A DNA stretch of 64,000 nt from Pedobacter metabolipauper (lineage in GTDB: Bacteria; Bacteroidota; Bacteroidia; Sphingobacteriales; Sphingobacteriaceae): assembly GCF_004362715.1 (NCBI RefSeq), contig NZ_SNYC01000008.1, forward strand, positions 97,044 through 161,043, read 5' to 3'. Position 1 is the stretch's first letter. Each line of letters begins with the position of its first letter. The position numbers were made by a program, and so were the translations under genes. Below are positions 1-7,650 of the stretch, piece after piece. The notes below the pieces were generated by a model. The model was given only the letters and a program-made list of their open reading frames with translations. It searched no databases and was not told the origin of the DNA.

Positions 1-1
1 T

Positions 2-3000
2 CTTCCATCAGATGCAAGTGTTACTTATACCGGTAACGACCAAACAGACGCTGGCACTTATACGGTAACCGCTATAGTTACGCAGGCCAATTATGAAGAC
101 CTAGAGCTGACCGCCGAACTGAAAATTAACAAGGCGGCAAGCGTGATCACTTCCGATGCTACGCAAACATTTACGTATGATGGAACCGCCAAGTCAGTAA
201 GTGGAACGTTAAATCACAGCGAAACCACCATCAGCTATGACCCTCAGCAAAGCTATATCGATGCAGGCAGTTACAGCATTACACTGAAGGCTGCAGAAAC
301 CATCAATTACCTGGAATCAAGTAAGACAGTTACACTAAAGATCAATCCGGCAACGATAATTGGTGTGACCCTTACAGCTCAGACCTATACTTATAATGGT
401 GCAGCCAGGAGCCTTGCGGTAACAGGTCTGCCGGAAGATGCCACCATTACCTACCAGAATAATGATCAAACCAATGCCGGCACTTATACAATAACTGCCA
501 CTGTTAAACAACCGAATCATAGCGACCTGGTGTTGACGGCAGAATTGAAGATCAACAAGGCCCTAGGCTTAATCACGGCAGATGCTACACAAACATTTAC
601 GTATGATGGAACTGCTAAGTCAGTAAGTGGAACGTTAAACCACAGCGAAACCACCATCAGCTATGACCCTCAGCAAAGCTATACCGATGCAGGCAGTTAC
701 AGCATTACGCTCAATGCTGCAGAAACTGCAAACTATCTGGAATCAAGTAAGACCGTTACGCTAAAGATCAACCCGGCAACGATAACAGGTGTTACTTTAG
801 CAGATCAAACCTTTACCTATGATGGCACGGCTAAAAGTCTTGAAGTAACCGGTCTTCCAGCAGATGCAACTGTTGCTTATACCGGTAACGACCAAACGGC
901 TGCCGGCACTTATACGGTAACTGCTACAGTTACGCAGGACAATTATGCAGACCTGGAACTGACCGCAGAGCTGAAAATTAACAAGGCGGCAAGCGTGATT
1001 ACCGCTGATGCCACGCAAACATTTACGTATGACGGAACCGCCAAATCGGTAACCGGAACGTTAAACCACAGCGAAACGACCCTCAGCTACGATCCTCAGC
1101 AAAGTTATACCGATGCAGGCAGTTACAGCATTACGCTGCAGGCTGCAGAAACCACCAACTACCTGGAATCGAGTAAAACCGTTACGCTAAAGATCAACCC
1201 GGCAACGATAACAGGTGTTACTTTAACAGATCAAACCTTTACCTATGACGGTACGGCTAAAAGTATCGAAGTAACCGGCCTTCCGGTAGATGCAACCATT
1301 GCCTACCTGGGCAATGAGCAAACCAATGCCGGTACTTACACGATAACCGCCACGATTAAACAAACGAACTACAATGATCTGGAACTGACTGCAGAATTGA
1401 AGATCAACAAGGCGGCAAGCGTGATCACCGCCAATGCCACGCAAACATTTACGTATGACGGAACAGGCAAATCGGTAACAGGAACCTTAAACCACAGCGA
1501 GGCAAACATTAGCTATGACCCTCAGCAAAGCTACACCAATGCAGGAAGTTACAGCATTACGCTGCAGGCTGCAGAAACCACCAACTACCTGGAATCGAGT
1601 AAAACCGTTACGCTAAAGATCAACAAGGCAACGATAACAGGTGTTACTTTAACAGATCAGACCTTTACCTATGACGGTACGGCTAAAGGTCTCGCGGTAA
1701 CAGGCCTGCCAACTGATGCAACCGTTGCTTATAGTGGTAATGGCCAGGTAAATGTTGGAACTTATGTCATTACCGCTACGGTTAAGCAACCAAATTTCAA
1801 TGATCTTATCCTGACGGGTAGACTGATCCTTACCCCGGCAACGATAACTGGTGTGACTTTAACAGATCAAACCTATATCTATGATGCAACAGCTAAAAGC
1901 CTTGCGGTATCAGGTCTGCCAGCTCGCGCAACCGTTACTTATACTGGCAATAGTCAGACTAATGTTGGGACTTATGTCATTACCGCTACGGTTAAACAAC
2001 CGAATTTCAATGATCTTATCCTGACGGGTAGACTAACCCTTATCCCGGCGACAATTACCGGTGTAGCACTGACGAACCAGAGCTATGTATATGATGCAAC
2101 GGCTAAAAATATAGAAGTAAGCGGATTGCCACCAGGCGCAAGTGTAATTTACACCGGTAATGCTCAAACAAATGCGGGCAACTATCCGGTAACTGCGGTT
2201 GTTAAACTAGCTAATCATAAGGACCTGACATTAAATGCAGAGTTAACTATTCTCCAGGCCGTTCTAACAATTACGGCCAACAACCAGACGAAAGTTTATG
2301 GGCAGCCTAATCCGCCGTTAACCCTGAAGTATGATGGCTTTGCTGCCAATGAAAATGAATCGGTATTGTTGGTGCAACCCTCAGTTTCAACTGTAGCGAC
2401 CCCGGTAAGTCCGATTGGAACTTATCCAATTATTGCTGAAGGAGCATCTGCTGCCAACTACAGCATCAGCTATGTTCCGGGCATATTAAAAATTAACCCT
2501 GCCGCCCCCGCAACTATTGCCCTTGCTGCGGTTACTGTATTTGAAAACAGACCTGCCGGTACTTTGGTTGGAACATTAAGCAGTACCTCTGATGATCCTG
2601 CCGCTGAATTTAGCTATAGCCTGGTTAGCGGATCCGGCGATACGGACAATAGCCTGTTTGCAGTTTCAGGTACGCGTTTGATAACCAGTGCATCTCTTGA
2701 CTTTGAAAACAAGGCAGTTTACAGTGTTCGGTTAAGAAGCACCACCCAGCATGGTTTTTACCTGGATCAGGTGTTTAACATTAATATCAGCAATGTAAAT
2801 GAAATCCCGACAATGGCTGTGATTTCCGATCAGACTATTTGTTATACCCAGACTGCGCAATCGGTTGCCTTAACAGGTATTACTGCTGGTCCGGATGCCG
2901 GCCAAAATGTAACGTTAACCTTAAGCAGCACGAACGCAGGTTTATTTGAAAGCCTGACGGTGAACAAAGGCACCGGCAGTGCAGGTACGTTAAACTACCG

Positions 3001-3631
3001 CATTAAAGCGGGATCTTCAGGTACGGCTGTGGTTACCATCGTGGTAAAAGATGATGGCGGAACAGCGAACGACGGTGCCGACACCTATAGCAGAAGCTTT
3101 GTGATTACAGTAAATGCATTGTCTGTAGTTGCAGTAACCAGCAATGTTGGCTTGTCATTAAGCAAAGGAGAAACTGCAGTATTAACCGCAACCGGAGGCG
3201 TAAGTTACAGATGGAGTTCGGCAAGCGGCATCATCAGCGGTCAGAATACGGCTGTGCTGACGATCCGCCCGGATGAAACGGCGACCTACCAGGTTACTGC
3301 GACCAATGCCAGCGGATGTACCGATGTTCAGACGATCACCATTGAGGTACTTTCTGATTATATGGCGATTAGAACAACGAATATCCTTACACCAAATGGA
3401 GACGGGAAGAATGATTATTTCATTGTAGAGAACATTGATAAGTACCCGAACAATGAATTGAAGGTATTTGACAGAGCCGGAAGGGTTCTTTTCGAAAAGA
3501 GAAATTATGACAATAGTTTTGATGCAATCATCAGCGGAAGTCCACTAACTGAAGGAACATATTACTATATTCTTGATTTTGGCAATGCACAGCCTAAGAA
3601 AAAAGGTTTTATCACCGTTGTTAGAAATTAG
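2..3631 (+). CDS. T9SS type B cargo protein with MBG-like repeats (5' end outside window)
   Basis: The reading frame is open from base 2, so the start lies to the left; 1209 residues are visible. Most of it is tandem immunoglobulin-like modules of about 70 residues of the MBG/YDG type found in Bacteroidota surface adhesins: alternating A modules (motif TFTYDGTAKSV, SYDPQQSY) and B modules (TYDGTAK, VTGLP, AGTYT), then B-type modules only. These are followed by a divergent MBG module (KVYGQPNPPL), a cadherin-like module (VFENRPAGTLVG, DFENKAVYSVRL), two further beta-sandwich modules, and a C-terminal gliding-motility-associated sorting domain (LTPNGDGKNDYF, VFDRAGRVLFEK, GTYYYI). That C-terminal domain marks export and surface anchoring by T9SS, whose genes gldKLMN and a porW/sprE-like gene are in this window. 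Expected role: very long cell-surface adhesin; the ligand is unknown. The convergent deoR-type gene follows across a shared hairpin. Confidence 0.9.
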   Translation, partial: LPSDASVTYTGNDQTDAGTYTVTAIVTQANYEDLELTAELKINKAASVITSDATQTFTYDGTAKSVSGTLNHSETTISYDPQQSYIDAGSYSITLKAAETINYLESSKTVTLKINPATIIGVTLTAQTYTYNGAARSLAVTGLPEDATITYQNNDQTNAGTYTITATVKQPNHSDLVLTAELKINKALGLITADATQTFTYDGTAKSVSGTLNHSETTISYDPQQSYTDAGSYSITLNAAETANYLESSKTVTLKINPATITGVTLADQTFTYDGTAKSLEVTGLPADATVAYTGNDQTAAGTYTVTATVTQDNYADLELTAELKINKAASVITADATQTFTYDGTAKSVTGTLNHSETTLSYDPQQSYTDAGSYSITLQAAETTNYLESSKTVTLKINPATITGVTLTDQTFTYDGTAKSIEVTGLPVDATIAYLGNEQTNAGTYTITATIKQTNYNDLELTAELKINKAASVITANATQTFTYDGTGKSVTGTLNHSEANISYDPQQSYTNAGSYSITLQAAETTNYLESSKTVTLKINKATITGVTLTDQTFTYDGTAKGLAVTGLPTDATVAYSGNGQVNVGTYVITATVKQPNFNDLILTGRLILTPATITGVTLTDQTYIYDATAKSLAVSGLPARATVTYTGNSQTNVGTYVITATVKQPNFNDLILTGRLTLIPATITGVALTNQSYVYDATAKNIEVSGLPPGASVIYTGNAQTNAGNYPVTAVVKLANHKDLTLNAELTILQAVLTITANNQTKVYGQPNPPLTLKYDGFAANENESVLLVQPSVSTVATPVSPIGTYPIIAEGASAANYSISYVPGILKINPAAPATIALAAVTVFENRPAGTLVGTLSSTSDDPAAEFSYSLVSGSGDTDNSLFAVSGTRLITSASLDFENKAVYSVRLRSTTQHGFYLDQVFNINISNVNEIPTMAVISDQTICYTQTAQSVALTGITAGPDAGQNVTLTLSSTNAGLFESLTVNKGTGSAGTLNYRIKAGSSGTAVVTIVVKDDGGTANDGADTYSRSFVITVNALSVVAVTSNVGLSLSKGETAVLTATGGVSYRWSSASGIISGQNTAVLTIRPDETATYQVTATNASGCTDVQTITIEVLSDYMAIRTTNILTPNGDGKNDYFIVENIDKYPNNELKVFDRAGRVLFEKRNYDNSFDAIISGSPLTEGTYYYILDFGNAQPKKKGFITVVRN
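143..2260 (+). repeat. 426-bp tandem repeats within the adhesin gene
   Basis: Units of 426 bp (142 residues, one A plus one B module) begin near 143, 569, 995 and 1421 and are nearly identical at DNA level; from about 1630 three single B-type modules of about 210 bp follow and are more diverged. The repeat continues off the left edge. Such arrays are prone to copy-number change by recombination. Confidence 0.9.
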
Positions 3632-3655
3632 CAGGTAGTTTTAGGTGTGCTTCGG

Positions 3656-3691
3656 CAACTCTTATAAGTTCCCCGGAACTTATAAGAGTTG
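3656..3691. terminator. Long hairpin between convergent genes
   Basis: A perfect 17-bp inverted repeat (3656-3672 and 3675-3691) with only 2 bases between the arms. It sits between the convergent adhesin and deoR-type genes and overlaps the stop codon of the latter. Neither side has a clear T-run, so function as a bidirectional terminator is inferred from position and shape. Confidence 0.55.
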
Positions 3692-4429
3692 AAAGCCCTG
3701 GGCCCTATAGTTATTTAGCTTTGGATCGCCGCTTGCAAGATCTGTTACAAGCACATCAATGCCGCTAAAATCGCAGACTTTGAAATATTCAATGCTGTCT
3801 AACTTTTCTCCATTACTTAATGCGACAGTTTTTAAGGACGATTTGATCATCGCCTGTTTTAACTCGCCTTCTGTTTGTAACGAAGCCGTAATTCCAAACG
3901 CATGGTGAATGGCACAGGTGCCCATGAAGTAAAGATCTGCCACATACTTGCCGGCCTCATAAATAGCCTGTGTTCCTGAGCTCGTTGCCGTATCACGGTC
4001 ATAATTGCCACCCAGAATGATGATCTCAATTTCAGGGATCCTGGATAAGATCTGTACAACGGCCTGGTTATTTGTAATGACCTTTAAAACGGAGTTTAGA
4101 GGTAATCTTCCTGCTATCGCACATATGGTAGATCCGCCATCCATAAAGATGGTTTGTCCGTTCTTTATAAGTTGTTGCGCTTTAAGCGCAATCACATCCT
4201 TTCCCCCCTGCAAGTAGGTTGTTCGCTCCTGGAAGCTTAATGGGTTTTCAGATCGCAGCATGGCACCGCCCCGTATCTTTGACAAAAGACCGTTATTGTG
4301 AAGCGTTTCAATGTCCCTTCTAATGGTGTCTTCTGAAACGCTTAGCTCACCAGCTAACAAATCGTATGTCACCATTTCCCGATTTTGTAACAGCTTCAGG
4401 ATGTGTTGTAATCGTTTCTCCTTAACCAT
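3680..4429 (-). CDS. DeoR family transcriptional regulator
   Basis: 249-residue regulator with the usual DeoR layout: N-terminal winged helix (residues about 1-55, with ELSVSEDTIRRDI as recognition helix), the conserved junction RGGA, and a C-terminal DeoRC effector domain of the isomerase-like fold (MDGGSTICAIAGRLP, ITNNQAV, LGGNYD, FMGTCAI). Family members usually sense phosphorylated sugars. I chose the ATG at 4429 because the protein then starts with the standard MVKEKRLQHIL; in-frame ATGs at 4447 and 4474 are possible. With this start it overlaps the MFS transporter stop by 8 bases, so the two are translationally coupled and the regulator probably controls the transporter and itself through the palindrome at 5620-5653. 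Confidence 0.9.
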   Translation of the reverse strand: MVKEKRLQHILKLLQNREMVTYDLLAGELSVSEDTIRRDIETLHNNGLLSKIRGGAMLRSENPLSFQERTTYLQGGKDVIALKAQQLIKNGQTIFMDGGSTICAIAGRLPLNSVLKVITNNQAVVQILSRIPEIEIIILGGNYDRDTATSSGTQAIYEAGKYVADLYFMGTCAIHHAFGITASLQTEGELKQAMIKSSLKTVALSNGEKLDSIEYFKVCDFSGIDVLVTDLASGDPKLNNYRAQGFQLL

Positions 4430-5618
4430 GTTGCTGTGATTTTTCATTGTTTCTAAAAATATAGGCTGCGGCAACCGTCAGCAACAGAAATGCGATTACA
4501 CCAAATGCCGTTGAAAGAGAAAAGTGATGGGCAATAAAGCCGAGCAATGCTGGTCCGGCAAGCTGACCGGCATAACCGATTGTTGTGATTGCAGGAATGG
4601 CAACCAGGGCAGAAACAGATTTCAGCCGCCCGCCTTCACCTATAAACACCGGGACGATATTTGCAGCACCTAAACCAAGTAAGATAAAACCAGCTAAAGC
4701 GCCAATTAAGAACGGAGAAATTATAACTAATATTACCCCAATAGCCGCAAGAATGCTGCCGCCTATAACCACCTTTTTACCGCTAAAACGGGAAACAAGT
4801 TTGTCCCCAAGCAGACGCATTGTGGCCATAGCAATCGAGAATGCAGCATAGCCAATCCCTGACAACTCGTTGTCAATGCCCCGGTTTTCCTTTAGGAAAA
4901 CAGCACTCCAGTCCAGCATAGCACCTTCCGATAAAAAGACGATAAAACACATTGCACCCAGAAACAACACACTGGCATTTAACCAGGACGATGAGGCATG
5001 TTTACTGCTGCTGTCACTGTTCGATGAAAACTTTTGAATAGCCTCCATTTCAAGATCCCGGTCTAATAAAGAACGGGATTGGAAGATTACGATGATGATC
5101 AGTAAGATTGAAATAGACAAGGCTGCGATGATTGGTTCTAATCCAGCTTTCATCAGCCCACCAAGACCCAGTGATCCTAAAAGCCCGCCTACACTAAATA
5201 AACCATGAAAGGAAGACATGACCGACTTACCATACATATTTTGTACCTGGACACCGTGTGCATTCATGGCCACATCAACAGTTCCTACTGCTGCACCAAA
5301 GATGAAAATAGCAACACCCATCCATACCACCGATTGGATGATCAATAGTAGCGGCAGCATAACTGCCATCAGAAAAGAAGCATAAATAATTACTTTACGG
5401 CTGCCATATTTCTGACCAAATAACCCGCTCAATGGCATCAGGCAGATAGCGCCTGCTCCCAGGCATAATAAAAGGAGACCTAAGTTCGCATCATTTAAAC
5501 CAAGCCGGTCTTTCGCAAAGGGCACCATGGGTGCCCAGCTGGATATAGCCAACCCACAGACCAGGAAAATAGCCTTAATGCCGAAAGAGGCCTTTTTTAC
5601 ACGATTTAAATCATTCAC
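4422..5618 (-). CDS. MFS transporter, YbjJ-like
   Basis: 398-residue major facilitator superfamily protein with about 12 hydrophobic segments and the typical loop after segment 2 (LFGQKYGSRKV). The segment around GTVDVAMNAHG and the FLSEGAMLDWSAVFL stretch are typical of the YbjJ/fucose-permease-like branch. The substrate cannot be read from sequence; the DeoR partner suggests a sugar or sugar derivative. The start is a GTG at 5618; no in-frame ATG exists before the first membrane segment. The start codon lies one base from a large palindrome, which would therefore control either transcription or access to the start. First gene of a two-gene operon with the deoR-type gene. Confidence 0.85.
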   Translation of the reverse strand: MNDLNRVKKASFGIKAIFLVCGLAISSWAPMVPFAKDRLGLNDANLGLLLLCLGAGAICLMPLSGLFGQKYGSRKVIIYASFLMAVMLPLLLIIQSVVWMGVAIFIFGAAVGTVDVAMNAHGVQVQNMYGKSVMSSFHGLFSVGGLLGSLGLGGLMKAGLEPIIAALSISILLIIIVIFQSRSLLDRDLEMEAIQKFSSNSDSSSKHASSSWLNASVLFLGAMCFIVFLSEGAMLDWSAVFLKENRGIDNELSGIGYAAFSIAMATMRLLGDKLVSRFSGKKVVIGGSILAAIGVILVIISPFLIGALAGFILLGLGAANIVPVFIGEGGRLKSVSALVAIPAITTIGYAGQLAGPALLGFIAHHFSLSTAFGVIAFLLLTVAAAYIFRNNEKSQQHG

Positions 5619-5619
5619 T

Positions 5620-5653
5620 TTGCAATATTAAGCAAATTTGCATTAAATTGCAA
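5620..5653. promoter_or_regulatory. 34-bp nested palindrome, probable DeoR operator
   Basis: A dyad-symmetric element of 34 bp: outer arms TTGCAAT and ATTGCAA, centre GCAAATTTGC; 14 of 17 base pairs match across the axis at 5636.5. It lies directly upstream of the GTG start of the MFS-deoR operon, as expected for an autoregulated operator. The assignment to the adjacent regulator is inference. Confidence 0.6.
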
Positions 5654-5763
5654 CAAGTGTGATGGGTATATGATAATTAATCGGGAAGCAGGATAAATAT
5701 GCTGGCTAAATTTCTGGTGTAAGCAGGTGTAAACTAAATGATCACAAAGCATCAGTTGGGTCA

Positions 5764-6516
5764 TTACAACAATCCTGTCGTCTCGGCAACCTTGCAGGCT
5801 TCCATGGCATTGGTCACATTTAGCTTCTGGAATATATTCTGACGATGCCGGTTTACTGTATTGATGCTAAGGGACAGCTTGTCAGCAATTTCTTTGCTTC
5901 TGCGTCCATGTTTGATTAGTCGCAAAACCTCTTTCTCACGTGCAGATAGCATATCGGTGAAACTATTGTGGTTGTAGTCGATTGTTTTACCAGAGCTGGT
6001 ATTGATGATTACACTTTGGGGAACTTCATATTCAGGATGGTCATATATCATATTATACAGGCAAAGGGCAAACCTTATGCTTCCATCATCGGAACTGCCA
6101 ATATATAACAGCCGATGTTTGATCAGCATATACTTACCTTCAACATTCCGGATCCTGAGTTTGGTGATGGCTTGGTAATTGGTCCGCTCTGCCGGCCCGA
6201 TCGAGTTCAGCAGCTGGAAGAACTGGAGTTCAAGCCTGTATTTCTTTTGCAGGTCCTCAGCATTTACCCGGTTTAGCAGTTCATCTTCCCAGATCGATCC
6301 TATCTCCGCCTGCTCAGTAGAAAGCCCAATCTGCTGTGCAATTGCTCCATAGTAGATATAGCTTCTTCTCGATCTCATATCACTCAGTACGCTAATACAG
6401 TTTTCCAGTCTGGAATACATTTCTGCAATGAGTTTACCGTTATCCAATTTTAAGTCCGCATCCGGACTTGCCTCGAATGACTGGGACAACAGTTTGATAT
6501 CAAGTATATCTCGCAT
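5764..6516 (-). CDS. LuxR-type transcriptional regulator with PAS-like sensor region
   Basis: 250 residues. The last 65 form a LuxR/FixJ helix-turn-helix (LSAREKEVLRLIKHGRRSKE, LSLSINTVNRHRQNIFQKLN). The first 180 residues carry no receiver aspartate and look like a PAS-like sensor (paired hydrophobic strands around LRIRNVEGKYMLIKHRLLYI and IRFALCLYNMIYD), a layout frequent in Bacteroidota one-component regulators. The target is unknown. It is read away from the DUF1349 gene, with a 198-bp divergent intergenic region between them, and 145 bp separate it from the MFS operon on the same strand. Confidence 0.8.
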   Translation of the reverse strand: MRDILDIKLLSQSFEASPDADLKLDNGKLIAEMYSRLENCISVLSDMRSRRSYIYYGAIAQQIGLSTEQAEIGSIWEDELLNRVNAEDLQKKYRLELQFFQLLNSIGPAERTNYQAITKLRIRNVEGKYMLIKHRLLYIGSSDDGSIRFALCLYNMIYDHPEYEVPQSVIINTSSGKTIDYNHNSFTDMLSAREKEVLRLIKHGRRSKEIADKLSLSINTVNRHRQNIFQKLNVTNAMEACKVAETTGLL

Positions 6517-6714
6517 GTTTTTTGTGTATTGATATGGTTATTAATTACCATTGGATTTGGCCCCTGCCATCAATAGCTTTGCTAACTTACTAAAGTTGGA
6601 GTTGATTTGACTAAATGTTTAGAGAAATTACAAAGAAAATGACGGGAGGTTAAGTTTTCTCACATTGCCTGAATATTTTAAAGTACCATCCAACGATCAG
6701 ATTGATAAAAAAAC

Positions 6715-7362
6715 ATGAAAAAAATCCTTTTCGCAATAGGCCTTATGTTTAGCCTGAACGATCTTAAGGCGCAGAGCCTTGACAAAATGCAGTGGTTCAA
6801 TGAACCTGCTCAATGGCAGATTAAAAACAATAGCCTGGTGATGCAGGTAACCGGTGGTAGTGATTACTGGCGCATCTCGCATTACGGGTTTACCGTAGAT
6901 GATGCCCCTTTTTATTATGGAAACTATGGTGGCGAGTTCGAGGCAAAAGTAAAGCTGACAGGTGCCTATAAAGCGCGTTTTGATCAGATGGGACTGATGA
7001 TACGAACAGATCACAAAAACTATATCAAGACAGGTGTAGAATTTGTTGACGGGAAGTTCAATGTAAGCACGGTGGTTACCCATGGAAAAAGTGACTGGAG
7101 TGTATTGACGCTTGATAAGGTGCCACCCTTTATCTGGATTAAGGTAGTGCGCAGGCTTGATGCGATAGAGATTTTTTATTCTCTTGACGACAAAGAATAC
7201 ATCATGACCCGTAATGCTCCGCTGGAGGATAATGCACCCGTTATGGTTGGTCTGATGGCCGCAAGTCCGGATGGAAATGGGTTTGAAGCAAAGTTCGAAA
7301 ACTTTAAGGTTACGCACTTACCAGATCAGCGCAGACTGGAATGGCTGAAGGCCCATCAGTAG
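6715..7362 (+). CDS. Secreted DUF1349 (concanavalin-like) protein
   Basis: 215 residues with a signal peptide (about 1-19, ending LKAQS) followed by a single DUF1349 domain, a jelly-roll of the concanavalin A-like fold. Visible hallmarks are the repeated YGNYGGEFEAKVKL, ARFDQMGLMIR, NYIKTGVEF and PVMVGLMAASPDG blocks. Related proteins bind carbohydrate or are described only as regulators of enolase-like proteins; no catalytic residues can be assigned. It is followed by a clear terminator at 7399-7432 and so is a single-gene unit. Confidence 0.8.
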   Translation: MKKILFAIGLMFSLNDLKAQSLDKMQWFNEPAQWQIKNNSLVMQVTGGSDYWRISHYGFTVDDAPFYYGNYGGEFEAKVKLTGAYKARFDQMGLMIRTDHKNYIKTGVEFVDGKFNVSTVVTHGKSDWSVLTLDKVPPFIWIKVVRRLDAIEIFYSLDDKEYIMTRNAPLEDNAPVMVGLMAASPDGNGFEAKFENFKVTHLPDQRRLEWLKAHQ

Positions 7363-7398
7363 TCTTTTAACGTTATTCGTAAATATTTGACACGACCT

Positions 7399-7432
7399 AA
7401 AAGGCTTCCAAATCATATTGGGAGCCTTTTTT
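7399..7432 (+). terminator. Rho-independent terminator
   Basis: 13-bp stem (7399-7411 with 7418-7430, one G-T pair), 6-base loop, ending in a run of six T. It closes the DUF1349 gene. Confidence 0.85.
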
Positions 7433-7650
7433 CATACCATTGACTCCTTTCAGGGGATGCCGGATGTTTGTACATCTTTCGTATGTTTGAACAGATTCTA
7501 ACGATCATATCAGAATGGCAATATATCAATTCATCGCCCCTTTAAATTTGAAGCCGGGTTTTGCAGAATAGTAATTCAAATACGTCATGTACTCAGTGGA
7601 GTTATAATGCCAGGTGTATTTTATGCTTTTTTGTTTCAAATCTTAAAATT

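Noticed and set aside
797..1444. Two minus-strand open frames of 73 codons with similar sequence
   Set aside because: They are the reverse of the repeated adhesin modules, spaced by the same 426 bp; similarity comes from the sense repeat.
6697..7317. 206-codon minus-strand open frame
   Set aside because: Lies fully over the DUF1349 gene, which has a signal peptide, domain and terminator; the antisense protein has no recognisable features.
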